Positions 53,701-62,700 of a stretch of DNA of 64,000 bases are shown here, one piece after another. The translations under genes were made by a program, and so were the position numbers. The DNA comes from Protonemura montana (Eukaryota; Arthropoda; Insecta; Plecoptera; Nemouridae): positions 7,871,943-7,935,942 of the forward strand of contig OX387603.1 in assembly GCA_947568835.1 (NCBI GenBank), given 5' to 3'. Positions within the stretch are counted from its first letter, which is position 1; each line of letters begins with the position of its first letter. Under the pieces are notes generated by a model, which ran no database searches, was not told the DNA's origin, and was given only the letters and a program-made list of their open reading frames with translations.

Positions 53701-56700
53701 ACGAACTGCGTGCGCTCTGAAGTAGAATTGCAAATGTAATAATAAATTTAATTGACTGGCAACAGAATATAAATATCATTGTCATCATCCAGTATATTCA
53801 GTTAAAGAAGAAGAATATGTCGTAGAGAGCGAAAATGAAAAGAGTTATCACGATTTTAAACATGTCCCTAAGTTACTTAAACCTTCAAAGCCCCCCTCTT
53901 TATCTCCATCTACTTTCTAGCATGGCTTGTGAATACTGCTGGACACGTTACAGGGTTTATTGGTTACATAAGGTTAAAAAAACCTAATTGAGTGTTGTCT
54001 TTCTATCCTGCAGCACTATCGGGAGGTTCTGAAACTGCTGCAGAACATCCTGACCTTCACTAAAGTCTCCGACGACGACTATCCCGCTATCTCACGTGTC
54101 GTCCACGAGTTGCAGGTATTTTAGTCGAGCAGTACCTTCACAGACTCCAGTAAAGACCCTCTTTACTGAACAATTTAGTGAAACTGACCAACCTCAGGGC
54201 ACAGTGCTGAGCTTTACACCTTTCAAGGATAATTGAAAATTCTTTGTTCGATTCATGTTTATCTGCCAGCATTTTAATCCTTTTGAACTCGACCAGCTGA
54301 GCTGTTTTTCCTCCACACTTACTACCCCACACCTTTCAGACTAATTAACATTGGAAATGCATTTTAGCAATACTGTAAGAAAACATACTGTATCAAAAGT
54401 AGAAATGTAATATTACCAAAGCTTGAACATCTGAATATACAAAGGTTTCCAATCTCTATCTTTATAACTGGGTCAAAATAAAACCTCATGCAAAGAAATG
54501 GGAAGACTTTTAGAGACTTGGATACTATAGATAAACAGACTATCCTTATATTTTATTAATTTATTTCGGAAAAAAAAATTCAATAAGTTTTATGCTCGGT
54601 TTTAAATAGTTTATTTGTACGTATTATGCAATTTCTAGAGCTGTGCTAGGTTTGGCAAACGAATTTATTGGAGGTAAAGCTTCTGAAAGGATTTGAAAGT
54701 ATCTGCAGTGGCTGGCGTCTTATCTCTCGACAAAACGCCACTCGGCGAAAGCGTCTGGAAGTCAATAAAGAGGTGGAGTGGAAGGTTGTTGACGCAATTC
54801 ATATCACTTTCAGCTCGAGAGATTTGAGGAAGCATAGGAAACCGTCGAACTGATCGATACCAATATCCACGGGAAGCCACATAGAACATGTTTGTGCTTT
54901 CTTGTTTGCGATGCGAGTTTATGGAAACTCTCTCAATCTCACTGAAAGAGTTGAGTATGTCAGGCGTTTAATTATCTATAATTAATGCAATGCCTGAAAC
55001 TAAATATAATTTAGTGCAATGGAATAATTCCACTGCGCACGGGTCGCTTCTGCAGTACGATGTTGATTTGACCCCGAACATTTTAGATACGCAAGAACTT
55101 TTTCCCTAATTTTTGTTGTGTTTGTTTAGTCATTTGATCTATGGTATAGAGGCTCTAAGAAGTGTCGCACTGACAGCAATTAGCACTGTTGTCTTTAGTC
55201 GTTCGTGGACTACAAAAGCCCAAACATAAACTGAAAAGTCGGGGTCGTTGGATTGATTGCGCATTTTGTCGGCTCTTAGAAGGTCTTTTCACTCTATTAT
55301 TTAAGCAAGGGTCGATAAAGAATAAGCGCATTTTGTTGGCACATTCAATATATGGACTGTTATTTTGTCAAATCAGAGTCGATTGATTTATTGCGCATTT
55401 TGTCGGCGCATTTAAAATCTATTGACTCTGTATTTTAAGCAGAGTCAATGGAGAGAGCGCGCATTTTGTTGGCGCATGAAATATATCGACTCTCCATTTT
55501 TACAAATCAGAGTCGATGGATTAGTTGCGCATTTTGTCGGCGCATTTAAAATCTGTTGACTCTGTATTTTAAGCAGAGTCAATGGAGAGAGCGCGCATTT
55601 TGTTGGCGCATGAAATATATCGACTCTGCATTTTTACAAATCAGAGTCGATGGACTAGAAGCGCAATTTGTCGACTCATCGAATGTCTATTGACATAGTA
55701 TTTTAAGCCAGAGTTCATTAAGGTTACATAAAAAATACTCCGAAATGTTCCAGGTGCAGTATAGTTTTTTCTTCGTCGTCGCGATCGATTTCACATTAAT
55801 TTATCTCGGTATTAAAGATTTTTTCAAAAAACTACATACTGTTCTCCAGGTTTAAATTCGTGGTTGAAATCTTGGACAGAAACGTGGATCTGGCTGGAGC
55901 GAAATATAATGTACCACACACTTGCTTCAATTGAAAATGAAATGTTAGTATTTTCTTAACAAAAATTCTAACAAACACTCCTAGGATCTAACGTCCTATT
56001 TATAGACACATACATGCTAACGCCATTTCCACATCCTGCCCGCCACTGTGGTCCACGTGGGTCCAGGGAGATGTTGTTTTGTTTTCTTTTCTTTGATGAC
56101 ACGTCAGCACCTTAGAAACTTGCGCCAATACCAACCAAAGAACCAGAGACGAAGAAAGGTTCAAAAAAAGTTCCGTTTTTTTCAAAGGGAACCCTTACCA
56201 ACTAAATTTCGCTCCACGGGCTGACCTTCCTACGTTCGCATCACCAGGTGACGTACCGCGAGATGACGTCTGGAGCCGGGCTGATGGAGCCTGAGGGCGA
56301 AGGCCGTCTTCTGCTGTCTCTGCAGGACCTTGAGAGCCGACTTGTCTTCACGCGCTGCAAGCCCTTCGTCCTGAGCGCGCCTGGCAGGCAGTGGATCTTT
56401 GGCGGCGACCTTAGTCGCGTCGAAGGTCGCGCTGTCAGACCGTTCTGGGGGCTTCTCTTCTCCGACATGATCCTCTTCGCCAAAGTGTCTCGCGACAGAG
56501 TGCTCTTCATCACCGAGGAGCCACTCTCGCTGCTAGCTGTCACGCAGGCGTGTTTCACCGTCAAGAAGAAAGGTATTTGAAGGATTACGCTTTAATAAGT
56601 GTTTGGAAGGCAAAAAGGCCTACGTCATTTTTTTCTTTTGCCAATTTAAACACACTTCTTCGCTGTCTTAAATTGGTTAAGAATTTCTTGATTATATTGG

Positions 56701-59700
56701 TTTATTTTGAAAGACTTCAATTAATAAGCTTGCAATAACAAAACCAAACGAAGGCCCTAGTTTTTTCCAAATCGCATGGGTCTTGAGTCCTGACCTTACT
56801 TAATTGCTTCTTTAAGGCAAGTGATATTGTAGAATTTTCTCATTTTGACGGCTGACCAAGGAGGTTTGAACTTGCACTACTTGAATACAAGACAAGATGA
56901 AACCTCTGTATTTGCTTAGTGATTCCATACACTTTGATGCCTCCCGTCTTAATTCGAGACATTGAAAGTTTTTACAATGGACCAACGAGGATCGTTGGAT
57001 CTGAAATCGACCTTGTTTTCGTGATTGTCGCAGTTACTGACTTCCGTCTGCTGATGGACGGCGGGCCTGACGGAGCCGACAGCCCCGAGCCCGCAAAGTG
57101 CGGTCCCGACATGACTCTCACGCGCAACTCGAAGAAGAACATGAAACGGAGAACGGTTTCGCTACGAGCCCCTACCGCTGAGCTCAAAGCCGTCTGGCAG
57201 AACCTCATTCAGCGACAAATGTAAGTTCTTAACCTTTAAGACACTCAGTCTGAGGAATCCGTGGACATCTTGCACACACCTCCGAAGGGTTTACCGACGT
57301 ATCTAAAGTACCATACGACGAAAGTATGTCACTTCATAACAGTTACGTTCTAGGTTAAATTGTGGAAGTGAAGATGATAAATAACCGAAATATTGTTGAG
57401 GGCAATGATTGATGACGAGGCAAATTAGGTAAATTCAGAGATGGGTCGTTGGTGCACCAAGTATTTTGGTCACCTACCAAATTTCCAATTCAGCACAATA
57501 TTGCTTAACCTGAGTGGCCTTGTTTGTCCCCCGCTATGTACTATATTGAAAATCCTCTTGGTTGTCTTCAGTTAGCGAGTAGCAAACAGCATTCTGCATG
57601 GTCTGAATGGGTAAACAAACATACTTACATTATAACCTGCGGTGCAGATGACCCATTCTTCACCTTGATACAATCTACAGACTAGACTAGTATTTGAAAT
57701 GACCTTGAAATGATCTTGCGTTTTGCTTCTTGCAGCATTTACCTGAACACGGCCCGTGGTGGAACTCCCACAAGCAGCCCGTTGGAGTCGCCTGACCAAC
57801 CGACGACGCTGTCGTTCGCGACGCTGGATTCGCTCTCTCTCCGGCGGCAGGTGCGTCAACCCCGGCCTCACGTGCCGTTGCGGTACAGTCCTACACCCAC
57901 CCCAGTCATCACGCCCCAAGTGAGCCCCCTGCATCGGCTGCCACGCTCCTCGTCGCGATAGCTCCTCGCTCGCTCGTTGGGGGTGTTCGTCGATTGTAAA
58001 TGGTTTAAATGCATTGCTGAGGCGAAGCTCCAGGCCATTATCAATTTTAATTTCTATGGCAGGTATACTATCGACCACGGTTTCATTGGAATATGTTCGA
58101 TAAGTGTGTGGTTTCCGAAAGGATAACAATTTTTCGTTGGATCCTCGGCATCACTTGTTGAGATTACTACCGAATTTGACCCATAGTGGCAGCACGATCG
58201 CTAATTCAGTGGAAGAATTTATTAATTTCATCTGGTGTCATAAATTTGGTCATATTTTTACACTTTCACGCGTGGTTCTTGACGATAAGAAAAAATTATA
58301 ACTATGAGCCAACAAAAAAACTGAAATTTCCTTGTATCGAAATCGTCGTTTTCTCGAAGTGTGTCTGGCTTGCCTTCTTTTTTGAGGTCTTTCGATACTC
58401 AGAGATATAGTCTGGCAACAGCAGGTACTTGCCGAAACATTAACAATTTCATAAGTAGAAACACTTGCTCATTGTGAGCATTTGCAATTTAAATCAGATT
58501 TCAAAACATCAACATTCTCTTTACTTACGATTTGCAATCAATGAACATCCCCCGAAACTATAAGAGACATACTATTTAAAAAAATTTCGTTATGAACTTA
58601 ACTAATACCCTCGCTGTGTCATGTGGTATTCTTTGTTTTCTCCTTCTGAAGTGCGATGATGCGTACTTTTCAAGTTTTCGTCTTTGTCTAGAAGAATGGT
58701 GAAATTTGGCTGTTGTAACTGTGTCGAGCTTTCAACTAGGCTATGCTATGTGAAATTGGCAATATGATAAATGACCAATTACCTAAAGTTTGTTGACTTT
58801 TTGGTCTGTCTGATCTGATACGAATTGTTTTGAAGACAAAAATGATTTCATTGAGCTGTTGTTTAGATTCGTCGTGAGATTGGTCTAGGCGGACCTTTGA
58901 TGCGTAAGTCGCAGAATGTGACCATCGCAAAAAATCTACTAATAAGATTATTGATTATTGTGCCAATCATCTATTATAGCTGCTATCGACAAGGCATTGG
59001 CACACTGCACTACGTGGCCGGCATCGCTATACACAATTTTAAGCTAGTCGTCCAGCATCCAATGACAAATATTTTTTGCTCTCTATAAAACTTGAAGCTA
59101 CCTTTGGCTTTTTGATATTTCGTCCACTAATGTGTGAGTGCTGTTGAGAACCGCAATCAAATAGTTCGAGAATAAACTTGGCAAGACTTCTCACTTTCAG
59201 GTGACAAGAAACAAAAAACACTATTTTTAAAAGCATGATAAAATAACGAAAGCATGACCAAACTGTCACCAATATCAAATTATTAAACCTTGATAATTAT
59301 ATCAGAAGTTGTGTACCTATTTTAATGTTACTTGAAAATCAATAAAACTGTACGAGTGCACGAACAATCTGCGAGTCATTTGCACACATGAACGTTTTTA
59401 GGGAGTACCTTGAATGGGCGAAAGGCTGGAAAAAGGTAAACACGTGGACATTTGCTTATATATTCGTGTATGTTGACCTTCAATTACTGTGCAGTTGGCA
59501 GTGTGTTCCATTAGTTTCACATAGAGAAAACTTGCTGGCAGCTAAATCTGAGTAGCAACCGATGTTTATTATACTTAGCCTACTAGAAACAGATCAACAT
59601 AATAGATTGACAATAGATTGCATGAGTTTTTTTTTAAATCTCACTATATAATTCAAATTGTCAGTGGTACCTAAACTGCTCATATAGCCGTACAAGAGAG

Positions 59701-62700
59701 CCGTTCGTTTGTATTATTATTGTTCATATTTGTAATTTTATAGATGTTATTACTTGCTTACTAACTGTTAACTCACTGTTAATTATAATATTATAGTCTA
59801 TTGGCGCTCTTTGTTCAATTTTTAGTTAAATACTGTACCTTTAATTGGGCTTAGTGCGTTTTGATTGCCAGCCTATATTTAGTTACATAAAACAAATAGT
59901 GTATAACATTACGATATTATTTTGTCAATTATTAGAAAATATAGATACGTTCATTCTCTATCATGCGTACGTTATTTTTATGTTACCAAAATATTTGATA
60001 TCACTCAGAATATGAAGCGAAATTTTAGCATTTTGTCAAAATACCGCCACTCGCTGGTTTACTCGATGGCATTTTCATTTAAATCGCTTCTATCCTGACT
60101 GCTCTCCGTTATTTTGATATTTCAAACGTGATTGTACACCCACACCAATTAACTGGCAACATTTCAACGTAATTTGTGTGGCCATTACTAAAACGCATCA
60201 GTACCACCGAAAACTGAAGAAAAAACTTTTCTAAGAATCACTATTTTTTACTTTTCTGAGTGATGAAGAATATTTCACGCTTCTTGAAACAATATGGCCG
60301 CTGAGGAAAGTTTAAGATTAGTGTTCAAAGCGTTGAGGAAATTTTCACTTCATTACTGACACAACAAGAAGATTCACGTTCCAACGGAACATTTTCAGAG
60401 CATGAATCATCCCCGATTTCTTCGCCTGGCCCAGGATCCACAAAAGGTATTAAGTCTTTAGTACGTGCTGACTCACGGCCCGATGGCGCTTAAATTAGCG
60501 TGCGGCGCTATCATCAGTCCGTGCTAAGGAACTTAACATCTTTTGTAAAAGCGAGTCCTGCGCCTGCACCCTTGCCGCCAATACAGCACCTGTCTTCTGC
60601 TTGCAGACGCCAGTTCCCGCCGAACCCACTACCAGCTCGCAGCGCCACCTAGACGAGCTCATCGAGCGCAAGTGTCGTCAACTGGGAAAATCCGGTGCCA
60701 CCAAAGGTAGCGCGCTCCACTTATCTCAGTGGATGAAGGGCCAACTCGGAGGTGGCGAGGCCCTAACACCCGACGATGAGCCTATCACAGAAGTGTGGAC
60801 GCCACGCACGCTACGACGTCGCAGCGAACAGCTCCAGTTAACCGGCATAGTGCCGGCACGCACGGACAGCCGTGTCGAAGAGTATGAGGTTTCGGACACA
60901 GAGAGGAGTCCGACGCATAGTATAGACAGTCAGGTGACAGTTACCTCGCCGGAACATCAGGTGCCAGTGTGCAGGAAGTGCCACACCACGTGCTTGTCGC
61001 ATGGGAACACACCGGTGGACAATCATGGAGGCATCGACGATGATCCGGACTACGACGACAATGACAATTGGGGACCACTCATACTGATGGGAATGTCAGC
61101 GTTGAAGGCGTCTATTGGACTTGGTAAGTCTTAAAGAACGGTACGAGCTCGTGGGAAAGATACGCAAAACCCCAAGGGTCTATATAATTAATAGCTCTGA
61201 TGGCTCTGCCTAATTCTCGTCATCTTTAATCCATGTATCCATTTAATTTTACCGCATCTTGATGCACCAATTGACAGTTTTTAAGTTTTGTTTACAATGA
61301 AAGTTTCAATGTGAGAACGAGCGTCTGCGTCGTATAGGAAACGGTCCAAGGACACGAAAATGACCTCGTAGAGTTGGCTGCGATTGGTTAGATAGCATAA
61401 GATTGTGGACCACCAGATCTCGGGAACATCAGTTTCAGCTTCAGCACAAAATCTGAGCAGATTAAGAACCAAAATTAGGAAATAAAAACGAAGCATTAAG
61501 CCTAAAGACTTGGTTCTACTAATAAATAAGAAGCTTGTGCTCCGGTTTATTGAAAACATGCAACATAATATTCCATGTTTTTTTTTCAGGCTCCCGGGCT
61601 GCCGTTGATCCGTTCTCCCCGACCGAGGTGCCCGGCATCTCCGTTATGCCGCCTACCCCGAGCAGCCGAGGGTCGACGGCTTTCCAATGGGACGACGCCG
61701 ATCTATCATCGTCCGCCGTCCGCGGATCGTCAGGCTCTCGTTCTCCGGAAAACACTCTACAGGTGCCTTTAGAGATTTTCGAGATCTAACTTTTTGAACT
61801 AAATTTAAAATTTCTTGCGTAGTTATAAGATAGAAGTCGTGGCATTTTGTCGGATAAAATAGGGTATGATGATGAGGATAAAGATAGCCTAGCCAAGCCT
61901 AGCCTAGCCTAGAAGAGAATTAGGTAGTCCTAATACCGGTACATTTGTCACCTTTGCCTCTCTGATTTCCGCCCTTTCTTATTTTTTGGGCTATTGGCGT
62001 CCATAGGATTCGGTTAAGCGTGACGCTTAGGTTCGATGACCAGCAAAGTACAAGAACCGACGCTGGATATTTAACTTTCTGAATTGACTGTTTCCACGCA
62101 GAACGTCTCCGAGGATCACGACGACGACGAAGATGAAGAGGAGGAGGACGAGGACGAGGAGGACGACGATAGCGGCGATCTGGGCCCACGCGCGGACCAA
62201 GGTCCTCCGTACCAGGCCCTGAACGTCGCGGGGGGCCTCAAACGCTTCGGCACTCTCGCCAGCCTCGAGATGTACCCCTCGGAGGAAGCAGACCTGCCCG
62301 ACGCAGAGGACGCGACCGACTCGGAAGACGAGGACGATGAGTGGGACTCGGAGGCGGACGAAGAGACAATAAATGACAAAGGTAAAATACGTGCGATCTT
62401 TTAAACACTGGGATATATACGAACCACGCTCTAGCTTAGGGGATTCAGTCTCATCGGCAGGCGGTTGTGTATTATCACTAGGTAATGGCTAAAATGAGAA
62501 ATTACCGTATTCCTTTAAGCTTCCGAAATCAAGTTGGTTCCTAACGATTAACAAATCGCCCACTTTCTGTGGATACCAAACATGGAATAAATCAGTTGGC
62601 TAATGAGGAACCACTCTCTTCCCATAAGCTGCCGAACAGAATTTTGAGGTGGTCACGCAATCGCTCAGGGGGTGGACTGCGCGCGCAGGTTCTTTTGTCG

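Noticed and set aside
54665-54889. Possible extra exon between the DH and PH domains
   Set aside because: Exon 15 joins exon 16 in phase 0 with an intact DH-PH boundary; no acceptor/donor pair in frame encloses this segment.
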